Of a stretch of DNA of 64,000 bases, positions 36,879 through 45,358 are shown one piece after another. The stretch's first letter is position 1. Each line of letters starts with the position of its first letter. Under the pieces are notes generated by a model, which saw only the letters and a list, made by a program, of their open reading frames with translations, was not told the DNA's origin and did not search any database. A program made the translations under genes and the position numbers. The DNA comes from JALZKA01 sp963715405 (GTDB taxonomy: Bacteria > Actinomycetota > Thermoleophilia > Solirubrobacterales > 70-9). The stretch lies in NCBI GenBank assembly GCA_963715405.1, contig OY970239.1, forward strand, positions 1,736,001-1,800,000, written 5' to 3'.

Positions 36879-37289
36879 CTAACCCTCTACTTCAGGTTTA
36901 GACTGTGCGGTTGACTCGCCTGCGGCGGGGTCTCTGTCGGCTTGGGCGGAGCGGAGCCGATCCTCGACCGATGCGAGCCGCTTTTCGAGCGAATCGAGCT
37001 GTGAGCGAAGCTCCCCGGTGGCCTCGAGCCCCCGCCGTGAGAGCGCCTCCCGCGCCTCCTGACCAAGCCGGGCTATCTCGGCCCCCGCTTCCTGCCCACG
37101 GCGTGCGAGCCCCTCGCGGGCCTCCTGCCCGCGCTTGGAGATCTCGTCGACGATCTCACCCGCGCGGTTGCGCGTCTGGCCCGCGGCCGGAGCCGTGGCA
37201 GCCAGGGTGCGCTCAATCGCCGCTCGGAGGGCATCGGTGATGCGCCCCTCGTCCCCTTGAGCTGCCTGCGGTGAGTGGTCTTGTGACAT
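36879..37289 (-). CDS. Amphipathic helical-repeat protein
   Basis: 136 residues. The middle contains a near-periodic 11- to 14-residue repeat around RRGQEAREGL, RRGQEAGAEI, RLGQEAREAL and RRGLEATGEL, followed by a coiled coil (QLDSLEKRLASVEDRLRSA). Such repeats are typical of phasin- or apolipoprotein-like helices that lie on lipid surfaces. No named family recognised. The stop touches the start of the epimerase gene, so it leads that operon. The gene at 37989 on the same strand has a similar coiled-coil end and may be related. Confidence 0.6.
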   Translation of the reverse strand: MSQDHSPQAAQGDEGRITDALRAAIERTLAATAPAAGQTRNRAGEIVDEISKRGQEAREGLARRGQEAGAEIARLGQEAREALSRRGLEATGELRSQLDSLEKRLASVEDRLRSAQADRDPAAGESTAQSKPEVEG

Positions 37290-37323
37290 GCCCTGAGCTT
37301 ACGCCCGCTTGAATGATCGCGCG

Positions 37324-38007
37324 ATGCGTTCGTATCTCCATCCGACCGCGCCAATCGCAGGGGATGCGGTCCTTACCGACGACCCCAAGGGCGCCATGGA
37401 CCTGGCGGTCGCGCTTTGCGATTCCCCTCGCATGAGCAACCTGGCTCACGGGCTCTGGGGCTACCACGGCAGAACGCCCGAGGGGCGCGAGCTGACGATT
37501 CAAGCCATCGGGATCGGCGGACCGAGCGCCGCCGCCGTGGTCACAGATCTGATCCGGCTCGGCGTGGACAGGCTCGTTCGCATCGGATCTTGCATCTCCC
37601 TCGACCCAGCGCTCAAGCCGGGATCGGTCGTCGTCGCCGGGGAAGTCGAGCCTTGTGACGGGGTGGGCAGAGCCCTCTGCAAGCAGGCGAGGATGGCGCC
37701 GGACGCGAAGCTCACCCGGGCCCTGCTTTGCGCCCACGGGGTCACGGCGGGGGCCACGGTCCGCTCGGTCGACCTCTATTCCGGCGCGCCGGAGCCAGAG
37801 CAAGGGATTGCGGCGCTGGATCTGAGCTCGGGCGCCGTCGCGGGAGCTGCCACGTCCCGGGGAGCGGTTTGGGCCTGCGCCCTGGTCGCGGCCGAGACGG
37901 CCGGCGGCGAGACGCTGGGAGATGACGATCTCCACGCCGCGCTCCTCGCCTCAGGAAAGCGTGCGGGAACGTTGCTCGGATCGCTCCCTCAGGCGCCGGG
38001 GCCCTGA
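37324..38007 (+). CDS. Nucleoside phosphorylase family protein
   Basis: 227 residues from ATG 37324 (TTG 37309 would add five). The fold marks are AIGIGGPSAAAVVTDLIRLG, VDRLVRIGSC (the phosphate-binding segment of PNP/uridine phosphorylase) and LKPGSVVVAGEVEPCDGVGR. The C-terminal LSSGAVAGAATSRGAVWACAL lies where the substrate-contact Glu and Asp normally are; the usual ExxG and SD motifs are not evident, so the base specificity is open. Divergent from the helical-repeat gene and overlapping the next gene tail to tail by 19 bases. Confidence 0.75.
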   Translation: MRSYLHPTAPIAGDAVLTDDPKGAMDLAVALCDSPRMSNLAHGLWGYHGRTPEGRELTIQAIGIGGPSAAAVVTDLIRLGVDRLVRIGSCISLDPALKPGSVVVAGEVEPCDGVGRALCKQARMAPDAKLTRALLCAHGVTAGATVRSVDLYSGAPEPEQGIAALDLSSGAVAGAATSRGAVWACALVAAETAGGETLGDDDLHAALLASGKRAGTLLGSLPQAPGP

Positions 38008-38315
38008 GTGCCCGAGCCCTGGTCCCGGTTCTTCGCGGCAGCGAGCTCGTCGCGGAGGTCGTCGATCGAGTCCTCGATCGCCTCCAGCCTCGAGGCGAAG
38101 GAGCGAAGCCTCAGCTCGAGTCGCTCGAAGTCTGAGGTCGAGGCCAGGTTGAGCGCTCCCAGCGCCTGGCGCTGGGCAACGGCGGCCCGCTCTCCGGCAC
38201 CCAGCGCGCGCGCCAGCGCACCGGCTACGAGGGGGTTCTCGGCAAGGGCCTGGGCAAGCTCGGAAAGCGCTTCCTCACCCCGCGCCCGGACGCCAGTGTC
38301 GTGCTCGTCCGTCAT
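37989..38315 (-). CDS. Small coiled-coil protein
   Basis: 108 residues. Helical, with an Ala/Leu-rich first half (ELAQALAENPLVAGALARA) and a heptad coiled coil (FERLELRLRSFASRLEAIED, then DSIDDLRDELAAA). It resembles the C-terminal half of the protein at 36879. Function unknown. Its ATG at 38315 is only three bases from the branched palindromic element (38319-38432), so its leader would be the folded strand. Confidence 0.55.
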   Translation of the reverse strand: MTDEHDTGVRARGEEALSELAQALAENPLVAGALARALGAGERAAVAQRQALGALNLASTSDFERLELRLRSFASRLEAIEDSIDDLRDELAAAKNRDQGSGTQGPGA

Positions 38316-38318
38316 CTT

Positions 38319-38432
38319 GGGAAAACTTACGGCAACTGGGTTTCAAGGCACGCCTTGAACGTGCCGATGGGACACCGAGTTGGCTTCATGCGAAAACAAT
38401 ACTTTTCGGGTAGAAGCTGCGGTAAGTTTCCC
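38319..38432. other. Branched palindromic element (three-way junction) between divergent genes
   Basis: Outer arms GGGAAAACTTACGGCA (38319-38334) and TGCGGTAAGTTTCCC (38418-38432) pair over 14 bases with one bulge and one mismatch. Inside are two more stems: CAACTGGG (38333-38340) with CCGAGTTG (38375-38382), which encloses a hairpin TTCAAGG/CCTTGAA; and GCTTC (38383-38387) with GAAGC (38413-38417), which encloses CGAAAA/TTTTCG with a six-base loop. It can be RNA on either strand, a cruciform, or a 114-bp mobile element with terminal inverted repeats. Confidence 0.65.
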
Positions 38433-38448
38433 GTGCGTCGGTTGGTCG

Positions 38449-38477
38449 TTGCACGATTCGGGCTGAACAGGTAGCGT
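38449..38477 (+). promoter_or_regulatory. Sigma-A promoter of the cell-wall protein gene
   Basis: TTGCAC (38449-38454), 17 bases, TAGCGT (38472-38477). Leader about 75 bases to ATG 38559. It lies just outside the branched element, so that element is upstream of, not within, this transcript. Confidence 0.6.
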
Positions 38478-38558
38478 CCTCGAGGCTCGAGTGCAGGCAG
38501 AAACGGAGTTTGTGTCTGCGCGGCGGGCCGGGTAAAGAGAGATCGAGATTTCAGAGGG

Positions 38559-41054
38559 ATGAAGAGGCAGCTTCAACTGGTCGTAGCGCTCGCCCTGTTC
38601 GGGCTCACTCTGCTTGCCGCAAACGCCGTCGCAGGCGGCATCAACATCGGCAGCGGCCAAGGCAACGTGAACATCGACCTGCCCGACGGCACCGACCTTC
38701 CTCCCGTCGGCGCTCTCCCAGCCTGCTCGAACCTCGGCGACGACGACGGCGACGGCCTGGCGGACCTGAGCGACCCGGGCTGTTCAGGCCCAGGTGATGG
38801 CGACGAGAGCAACCCGGCGCCTCCCGTGGACGAGCCTCCCGTCGACGAGCCTCCCGTCGATCCTGGCGACGGCGGTGGGGGCGGCGGCGGCGACGACGGC
38901 GGCTACGAGGAAGTGCCCGGTCAGCCCGGTCAGGGCGACGGCGGCGGCGGCAAGGGCGGCGGCAGGGGCGATGACAACGGCGGCGGTGGCGGCGGCGGCT
39001 CGGACAAGCCTAAACCTGGGGATGAGCCTAAGGATCCGGATGAGCCTCAAGGTCCACCTGAGCCTCGCGACCCCGACGGAACCCCGACCAACACGAACCC
39101 GTCGGTGACGATCGCGGACTTCGGCGCCGCTCCCGTCGGCGTTCCCAACTTCGTCATCGATCAGTTCACGATCCCGCCCTTCCTCCTTCCGATTTACCAG
39201 GCCTGCGGAACCCAGTACGACGTGCCGTGGGAGGTGCTCGCGTCCATCAACCGGATCGAGACGGCCTTCGGCACCAACCTGAACGTCTCCTCGGCCGGCG
39301 CCCTGGGGTGGATGCAGTTCATCCCGTCGAGCTGGGAGGCTTACGGGGTTGACGCGAACAACGACGGGCGCGCGGATCCCTATAACCCCGTTGATGCGAT
39401 CTGCGCCGCTGCGAACTACCTCGACGCCGCGGGTGCGGAAGAGGATCTGGCCCGCGCGATCTTCGCCTACAACCACGCCGACTGGTACGTGGACGAGGTC
39501 CTCCTCTATGCGCGCCAGTACGGCAAGATCCCCGACGACCTCGTCGGCTCGCTCACGGGCCTGACCGAGGGCGCACACTTCCCGGTCGCCGCAGACGCAC
39601 GCTACGCGGACGACATCTCCGAGCGCGAGGCACTCAAGCGCGCAACCCCGAGGAAGGGCGCCTCGGGCAACGCCGCGGACGTGATCTCAAGCTCGCCCAC
39701 CGATCGCGGCATCAACATCTACAGCCGCGAGGGGGCACCCGTCGTCGCCGTCAACGACGGGGTGATCAAGAAGATCGGCGAGTCCAAGCGCCTGGGCCGC
39801 TACCTGATCCTCGAGGACGCGTACGGGAACCAGTTCACCTACGCCGAGCTCGGCGAGGTCGCGAAGGCCTACCCGGTGCCCAAGCGCCCGGAGAACCCCA
39901 TGCGCGATCTCTTCGTCGAGTCCGAGGAGAAGCCCGATGAGCCGGCTTCGGTTTCGGCCCGGGCGAAGGACGGAAACTCCGAGAGCGACGCCAAGCAGCC
40001 GAAGGCCGAGCGGGACGCTGGTCCCGCCAACACCGAAGACTCGCGTGCCCGCCTGTTCGCCTTCCCCGAGCGTGAGGCGAACGTAGACCGGGCGAGCCTC
40101 ACAGGCCAGCTGGATGACCTCCTCAACCGCCGGATGCCCGGGTACGAGGGCTTCAAGTCCTACTTCTCGAGCGTGCTGCGGTTCGACGAGCGGAAGATGG
40201 ACCTCGCTCGACTCGAGAAGGGTTCGAAGGTCGTTGCGGGCACCGTTCTCGGCCGCATCGGCAAGACGAACGAGCTCGCTCCCCATCTGCACTTCGAGAT
40301 CCGCCCGACGGGTCGCGGCGCACCGAAGATCGACCCGAAGCCGATCCTCGACGGCTGGAAGCTCCTCGAGGCCACCGCGATCTACCGCGCGGCGGGCAAG
40401 GATCCCTTCGCCGCCAACAGCGCGACGGCCGGCCAGGTCCTGCTCATGTCCAAGGAGCAGCTGGTCAAGCGAGTCCTCGTGAACAACCGGCTCGAGCTCT
40501 CCGAATGCGACCTCGACTACGTGCGGGGCGGACAGATTGATCAGCGGATCCTCGGCGCCATGGAGTACCTGACCGCGCGCGGCTACCGGCTCACGATCAC
40601 CTCGATGCTGTGCGGCCGTGAGAGCAGCGTCACCACCTCCGGCAACGTCTCGCACCACTCTTACGGCAACGCCATTGACATCGCACAGGTCAACGGCATC
40701 CCCATCCTCGGCAACCAGGGCTCCGGCTCGATCACCGAGGCAGTTGTCCTCGACCTGCTCGAGCTCCAGGGCACGATGCTTCCCGATCAGATCATCACCC
40801 TGATGGAGTTCGGCGGCCCCACGTTCGCGATGGGCGATCACCACGACCACATCCACGTCGGGTACTCGCCGACAGTCGGTCCGGGCTCATCACTCGACAA
40901 GCAGTTCGTCCAGCTCCTGAAGCCCGACCAGTGGCAGCGGTTGATCAGCCGGATCGGTGAGATCGACAACCCGACCGTTCCGGTCAAGCCGTCGAAGTAC
41001 TCGCTGCCGGCGAAGAAGAGCGACCGCGCATCCGCCGCTCACGTCGGCGAGTAG
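38559..41054 (+). CDS. Secreted cell-wall protein: lytic transglycosylase, degenerate M23, M15-like domains
   Basis: 831 residues. Signal peptide (LQLVVALALFGLTLLAANAVA), a Gly/Asp/Pro-rich linker to about 180, then an SLT lytic transglycosylase domain (VPWEVLASINRIETAFG with the catalytic Glu, SSAGALGWMQFIPSSW). Next an M23/LytM domain split by a charged insert of about 90 residues (to DDLLNRRMPG); it has HLHFEIRP, but the first metal motif reads DRGINI instead of HxGxD, so it is probably inactive. The C-terminus (HHSYGNAIDIAQVNG and GDHHDHIHVGY) is M15/extensin-like. It likely cuts or binds peptidoglycan during growth. Confidence 0.85.
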   Translation: MKRQLQLVVALALFGLTLLAANAVAGGINIGSGQGNVNIDLPDGTDLPPVGALPACSNLGDDDGDGLADLSDPGCSGPGDGDESNPAPPVDEPPVDEPPVDPGDGGGGGGGDDGGYEEVPGQPGQGDGGGGKGGGRGDDNGGGGGGGSDKPKPGDEPKDPDEPQGPPEPRDPDGTPTNTNPSVTIADFGAAPVGVPNFVIDQFTIPPFLLPIYQACGTQYDVPWEVLASINRIETAFGTNLNVSSAGALGWMQFIPSSWEAYGVDANNDGRADPYNPVDAICAAANYLDAAGAEEDLARAIFAYNHADWYVDEVLLYARQYGKIPDDLVGSLTGLTEGAHFPVAADARYADDISEREALKRATPRKGASGNAADVISSSPTDRGINIYSREGAPVVAVNDGVIKKIGESKRLGRYLILEDAYGNQFTYAELGEVAKAYPVPKRPENPMRDLFVESEEKPDEPASVSARAKDGNSESDAKQPKAERDAGPANTEDSRARLFAFPEREANVDRASLTGQLDDLLNRRMPGYEGFKSYFSSVLRFDERKMDLARLEKGSKVVAGTVLGRIGKTNELAPHLHFEIRPTGRGAPKIDPKPILDGWKLLEATAIYRAAGKDPFAANSATAGQVLLMSKEQLVKRVLVNNRLELSECDLDYVRGGQIDQRILGAMEYLTARGYRLTITSMLCGRESSVTTSGNVSHHSYGNAIDIAQVNGIPILGNQGSGSITEAVVLDLLELQGTMLPDQIITLMEFGGPTFAMGDHHDHIHVGYSPTVGPGSSLDKQFVQLLKPDQWQRLISRIGEIDNPTVPVKPSKYSLPAKKSDRASAAHVGE

Positions 41055-41061
41055 TCGACCG

Positions 41062-41928
41062 CTGAGCCTCTTCCCCTTCGTCCAGTTCGAGCTCGCCGGG
41101 TCGTTCGGGATTGCCGACGGCCGCTACCCGGCCCGCGAGGCCGGCACGGTCGCAGCAGGCCGCCCCGAGACGCCGCTGGTCCTCGTTGTCGAGACCCACG
41201 GCGCCCCCTCCCCCGGGCGACGGCGACTGCGAAAGGCGAAGCCCCGGCAGGCAAGCGAAGAGACTGAAACCGTCGTCCCCCTCACGCGGCTCACCGTCGT
41301 CGACGCAGGCGAGATCGAGGATGACCCCGAGGCATGGCTCGAGCGAATCCGCAAGGACTCAGAGTCGCGCGATGCCCTTGTCGACCGGGCCCTCGCCTGC
41401 GCAACTAGGGCAGTGGCCTCCCAGCGCGTGGCCGCCGTCGACGGCAGCCTCGCGGATCCCTCGCTCGCAGCCGCCGTAGCGGTGCGGTTGGGGTTCGGCG
41501 AGGGAGACGAGTTGGTCGAGGGCCGCTGGGACCAGGCGATCGAGCTTCCACGCGAGGCGCGCAGGCGCACGCGCGGGGAGGCGATCCGCCCTCAGGAGCG
41601 CATGGCGGCCTTTCTTGGCGGGCGCGAGACGCCCCTGGTCTGCGAGGAGCTCCTCATCCGGGCACGCTCCGACGTGGACGGCGGGCGCATGCGCGAGGCG
41701 GCGTTGCAGGTGCGCGTCGGGCTCGAGGCGCTCTTGGCGGAGCGGGAGAGGCTCTCGGGGGCGGGTCAGGCCGACGACTTAGCGGCGCTCGATGGGCGTC
41801 GTTCGATGACGGGAGATGCTGCGAACGACGCACTAAAGGGAGAGCTCAGGGATGAGCGAGCTGCCGAGGTCGAAGAGACGCTTCGGATCTGCGAACGCGT
41901 GCTGCGGCGCCGCGCAGCCCACGGTTAG
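41062..41928 (+). CDS. Conserved hypothetical protein, non-canonical start
   Basis: About 288 residues. Opens with SLFPFVQFELAGSFGIADGRYPAR, a strand-rich start, and continues with an acidic helical region, then a helical C-terminus (EELLIRARSDVDGGRMREAA, then EVEETLRICERVLRR). No ATG, GTG or TTG occurs in frame between the preceding gene and this beta strand; CTG 41062, 8 bases after the previous stop, is the best candidate. An ORF start at 40957 lies inside the previous gene. I do not recognise the family; codon pattern and context support a real gene. Confidence 0.55.
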   Translation: MSLFPFVQFELAGSFGIADGRYPAREAGTVAAGRPETPLVLVVETHGAPSPGRRRLRKAKPRQASEETETVVPLTRLTVVDAGEIEDDPEAWLERIRKDSESRDALVDRALACATRAVASQRVAAVDGSLADPSLAAAVAVRLGFGEGDELVEGRWDQAIELPREARRRTRGEAIRPQERMAAFLGGRETPLVCEELLIRARSDVDGGRMREAALQVRVGLEALLAERERLSGAGQADDLAALDGRRSMTGDAANDALKGELRDERAAEVEETLRICERVLRRRAAHG

Positions 41929-41931
41929 GCC

Positions 41932-41982
41932 GCGGCTTTTCGCGATAGACCACGCATACGGTGGTCCAACGGGAAAAGCCGC
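41932..41982. terminator. Nested hairpin between convergent genes
   Basis: GCGGCTTTTC/GAAAAGCCGC (10 bp) encloses GACCAC/GTGGTC (6 bp). It starts three bases after the stop of the hypothetical gene; the sirtuin gene ends at 42056 on the other strand. A bidirectional terminator is likely. Confidence 0.6.
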
Positions 41983-42055
41983 CCGGTGAAGCCCACGGAG
42001 CCCCCGTTGGTTGCCCGCGAGCGCTCCGCGGCACGACTCCGCCGGCAGGAAGCGG

Positions 42056-42868
42056 CTAAAGCGCGGCCAGGACCGCCTCGAGCTCGTCCACCACGTCTCC
42101 GTCGAGCCGGACCGAGGCGTCGCGGTCGTACGGCGTCGGGCCCTGGGTGACGATGGCGAGGCGCGCGCCGCGGTTGAGCGCGACGCTCGGCAGGCCGGCC
42201 ACGGGATAGACCTCGAGCGAAGAGCCGACGCAGAGGACCAGCTCCGCCTCCTCGCAAAGCGCGGTCGCCTCCGCCATTGCCTGCTCTGGGAGGAACTCGC
42301 CGAAGAGAACCACGTCCGGCTTCACCTTGCCGCCGCAGCCCCGGCAGATCGCGATCTCCTCATCGCCGAAGAGGGCCTCGACATCCTCGATCGCGACCGA
42401 TTCGCCACAGGCGGTGCAGCTCGACGTCTCGATCGAGCCGTGGACCTCGATCACGTGCCGGGAGCCTGCGGCGCGATGGAGGCGGTCGATGTTCTGGGTG
42501 ATGACCGCCTGGACGAGACCGAGCTCCTCGAGCCGTGCGATCGCAAGGTGCGCGGGATTTGGCTCCTTCGAGCCGAGCTCGTGGAAGCGCGGGCGGTAGT
42601 AGCGCCAAAAGCGGGCGGTGTCCGCGTGGAAGGCGTCGATGTGGGCGACCTCCATCGGGTTGATCTTCTCCCAGCGGCCGGTGCCGGGGGTGCGGAAGTC
42701 CGGGATGCCGGACGGGACCGAGACGCCGGCCCCCGTGAGGACGACCGTCGACGCGGACTCGCGCAGCATCCCAGCGAGCCGCTCCGCCCCATCCTCGGCG
42801 AACGTCCCGCGCTGGGCGCTATGACGCCCAGCGTCGGACGTCGGCGGGCTGGAAGGCGCCCGGTTCAC
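42056..42868 (-). CDS. Sir2 family NAD-dependent protein deacylase
   Basis: 270 residues from GTG 42868, which overlaps the stop of the fatty-acid oxidation fusion gene (GTGA). Sirtuins remove acyl groups from lysines using NAD. Seen: GAGVSVPSGIPDFR, TQNIDRLH, the catalytic His in EVHGS, zinc Cys pairs in CTACG and CRGCG, and GEFLPEQAM and VGSSLEVYPVA in the NAD pocket. Coupling to an acyl-CoA enzyme suggests it reverses lysine acylation caused by acyl-CoA, or deacylates that enzyme; this is inference. Confidence 0.93.
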   Translation of the reverse strand: MNRAPSSPPTSDAGRHSAQRGTFAEDGAERLAGMLRESASTVVLTGAGVSVPSGIPDFRTPGTGRWEKINPMEVAHIDAFHADTARFWRYYRPRFHELGSKEPNPAHLAIARLEELGLVQAVITQNIDRLHRAAGSRHVIEVHGSIETSSCTACGESVAIEDVEALFGDEEIAICRGCGGKVKPDVVLFGEFLPEQAMAEATALCEEAELVLCVGSSLEVYPVAGLPSVALNRGARLAIVTQGPTPYDRDASVRLDGDVVDELEAVLAAL

Positions 42869-44862
42869 TCGCCCTTCCACTGCGGCTTGCGCTTGCCGAG
42901 GAAGGCCGAGATGCCCTCCTTTGCGTCCTCGGTCTGGAACGCGTCGGCGAAGCCTTGCTTCTCTGCCTCGATGCCCTCGTCGAGGTCGCCCTTGTGCGAG
43001 ACCTTCTTGATCTCCTCGACGGCCAGCGGCGCCTGCCCGGCGAGCTTCCGCGCCCATGCGAGTGCCGTGTCGAAGAGCTCGTGGTCGGGCACGACGCGAT
43101 TGACGAGACCGTGCTCGAGCGCGGTGTGCGCGGTGATCGCGTCGCCGACCAGGTTCATCTCGAGCGCCTTTAAGGGGCCAACAAGGCGCGGGAGGCGCTG
43201 CGTGCCGCCGAACCCGGGGATGATCCCCAGCTTGATCTCGGGCTGGCCGAAGATCGCCGATTCGGCCGCGATGCGAAAGTCGCAGGCCATCGAGACCTCG
43301 CAGCCGCCGCCGAAAGCGAGCGAGTTCACAGCCGCGATCGTCGAGACGCGGTTCTGGCCGAGGTCGCGCAGCAACGCGTGGCCCGAGTGGATGAGGTCCT
43401 CGCCGCCCGCTTCGTCCATCTGGGTAAACGCCTTGATGTCGGCGCCCGCCGAGAAGACGAGCGGATTGGCCGAAGCGATCACCATCGCTCCGATCTCCCC
43501 CGACGACTTGACCTTCTCCCAGACCGTTCCGAGATCCTTGACCACATCGGGCGAGACTGCGTTCATCATCCCGTTGGCGAGCCAGGCGATCGCGACGTCG
43601 CCGCGCGTCTCGAGCTTCACCGTCTCGGTCTGATCCCCCTCGTCGGCCTGCGGATAGGCGTAGAAGCCCTGGCCCGCCTTCTGGCCGAGCCTGCCCTGAG
43701 CGACGAGGCGCTTGAGCGTGACCGGCGGCGCGAAGCGCTCGCCGTGCTTCTCCTCAGCCGCTTCGAGCTTTTCCAGAATCTCGTCGAGCCCGGTTAGGTC
43801 GGCCTTGGTGAACGGCGGAAAGATCCCGCGGCGGGGATCCATGCCGGCGCCGGCCATCATCCCCAGGTCGATCTCACGTACTGTCGAAACGCCCTCCTCA
43901 AGGACGAGGCAGGCCTCGACAAGCGCCTTGAGCGACATCAGCTCCGCGAGCTCCTCGCCGTTCGGCTCGGCGTCGCCTTCGATCTGTGGCTCGCCGTTCT
44001 CGTAAAAGCCGGAGCCGCCCGTCTTGGCGCCCAACTTGCCCTCTTCGACGAGCTTCTTCATGCCCTGGTGGACGTAGAAGGAATCGCCGTAGGACTCGTT
44101 GAGGTGCTCGGCAACGTGGTACACGGTGTCGAGCCCGAGCAGGTCCACGAGGAAAAACGGACCCATCGGCGCGACATTCTGGGCGCCCACGGCCTCGTCG
44201 ATCTGCTTGATCGAGAGACCCTGCTCTTCCTGCGCGCGCCAGATCTCACCGACGGCCGAGTTCAGGATGCGGTTGACGACGAAGCCCGGAACCTCCTCGC
44301 AGACGATCGGCTGCTTGCGGATCGTCTGGGCGAAGTTGACGGCAGCCTCGATCGTCTCCTCGTCGGTGACGCCGGCGACGATCTCGACGAGCGGCATCAC
44401 CGAAGCCGGATAGAAGAAGTGGAAGCCCACGACCTTGTGCGGGCGGAGCGTCGCGTCAGCCATCTCGGCGATCGAAAGCGACGACGTGTTCGAGGCGAGG
44501 ATCGCGTGCCCGGGCGTCACCGCGTCCAGCTCCCTGAAGACGGTCTGCTTGATCTCCATCTTCTCGGGCGCCGCCTCGATCACGAAGTCCACATCGCCGA
44601 AGTCCGAATAGTCGGTGGTACCGGTGATCCGGCCCATCACCCGCTCGAGCTGCTCGTCGGCCTGCTCTTGGGTCAGCTTCTCCTTCTTGACCAGTCTGCC
44701 GAGCTGGCCCTGGGTCACCTCGCGCGCCTTGTCGAGCCCGGCGTCGACGAACTTCTGGTCGATGTCCTTTAAGACAACGGGGATCTCGGCTGCAGCGATC
44801 GCCTGCGCGATCTCGCCGCCCATGGTTCCGGCGCCGACAACGGCGGCCTTGAAGACAAACAA
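42865..44862 (-). CDS. 3-hydroxyacyl-CoA dehydrogenase / enoyl-CoA hydratase fusion
   Basis: 665 residues from TTG 44862, placed 7 bases after AAGGAG. Residues 1-290 are the NAD-binding and C-terminal domains of 3-hydroxyacyl-CoA dehydrogenase (AAVVGAGTMGGEIAQA, ASNTSSLSIAEMA, GFHFFYPASVMPLVEIVAG); a second 3HCDH C-domain follows to about 390 (RRGIFPPFTKAD, GQKAGQGFYAYP). The last 260 residues are a crotonase-fold hydratase (NPLVFSAGADIKAF, SLAFGGGCEVSMACDFRIA, GIIPGFGGTQRLPRL). Domain order is the reverse of FadB. It should carry out two consecutive steps of beta-oxidation. Confidence 0.93.
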   Translation of the reverse strand: MFVFKAAVVGAGTMGGEIAQAIAAAEIPVVLKDIDQKFVDAGLDKAREVTQGQLGRLVKKEKLTQEQADEQLERVMGRITGTTDYSDFGDVDFVIEAAPEKMEIKQTVFRELDAVTPGHAILASNTSSLSIAEMADATLRPHKVVGFHFFYPASVMPLVEIVAGVTDEETIEAAVNFAQTIRKQPIVCEEVPGFVVNRILNSAVGEIWRAQEEQGLSIKQIDEAVGAQNVAPMGPFFLVDLLGLDTVYHVAEHLNESYGDSFYVHQGMKKLVEEGKLGAKTGGSGFYENGEPQIEGDAEPNGEELAELMSLKALVEACLVLEEGVSTVREIDLGMMAGAGMDPRRGIFPPFTKADLTGLDEILEKLEAAEEKHGERFAPPVTLKRLVAQGRLGQKAGQGFYAYPQADEGDQTETVKLETRGDVAIAWLANGMMNAVSPDVVKDLGTVWEKVKSSGEIGAMVIASANPLVFSAGADIKAFTQMDEAGGEDLIHSGHALLRDLGQNRVSTIAAVNSLAFGGGCEVSMACDFRIAAESAIFGQPEIKLGIIPGFGGTQRLPRLVGPLKALEMNLVGDAITAHTALEHGLVNRVVPDHELFDTALAWARKLAGQAPLAVEEIKKVSHKGDLDEGIEAEKQGFADAFQTEDAKEGISAFLGKRKPQWKGE

Positions 44863-44914
44863 AGTGAGGCTCCTTCGGTAAAGGTGATTCTCGAGCGATT
44901 GAGAGCGCCGAAAC

Positions 44915-45358
44915 CTATCGGGGCGTCTCTGCGACGTACGCTCGAAGCCCCGCCAGCGAACGCTCGACCGAACGTGCGACCTGCGAGCGAACCCAGAGCG
45001 CTCCGAGGAAGGCAAAGACGCCACGCTCGGCGAGGCGGTACTCCATCGCCTGCGTCACCCGCGTTTGGTCCTTCTCGATTTCGAAGCGCGTCTCGAGGCG
45101 ACCCGTCATCGTCGGGTCGGAGAACGAGACGGCGTGAAGCGAGCGCGGCTCGTGCTCGGCCACCTCCTCAGTCACTTCGCCTCTCCCCGCGGCGCCCGTG
45201 CGCCAGACGAGCCGTCCTCCTTGCTCCGGGTAGCCGTCCATCGCGACCACGCTTGCGAAGGCGTCAGACCATTCGGGCCAGCCCGCCGGATCGAAAAAGG
45301 CTGCCCAGGCATCGGCGAGCGATGCCGGTACAACGGCGCTCGCTTCAACCCTCGGCAT
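44915..45358 (-). CDS. SRPBCC family protein
   Basis: 147 residues, complete helix-grip domain: VEASAVVPASLADAWAAFFD, WPEWSDAFASVVAMDGYPEQ, LETRFEIEKDQTRVTQAMEY and the C-terminal helix VARSVERSLAGLRAYVA. Ligand unknown. Its start lies inside the end of the PadR gene (14-base overlap), so it is co-transcribed with that repressor and probably under its control. Confidence 0.78.
   Translation of the reverse strand: MPRVEASAVVPASLADAWAAFFDPAGWPEWSDAFASVVAMDGYPEQGGRLVWRTGAAGRGEVTEEVAEHEPRSLHAVSFSDPTMTGRLETRFEIEKDQTRVTQAMEYRLAERGVFAFLGALWVRSQVARSVERSLAGLRAYVAETPR

Noticed and set aside
38319..38432. c-di-AMP (ydaO) riboswitch controlling the cell-wall protein gene
   Set aside because: The context would fit, but the promoter of that gene starts after the element and no ydaO consensus segments are present.
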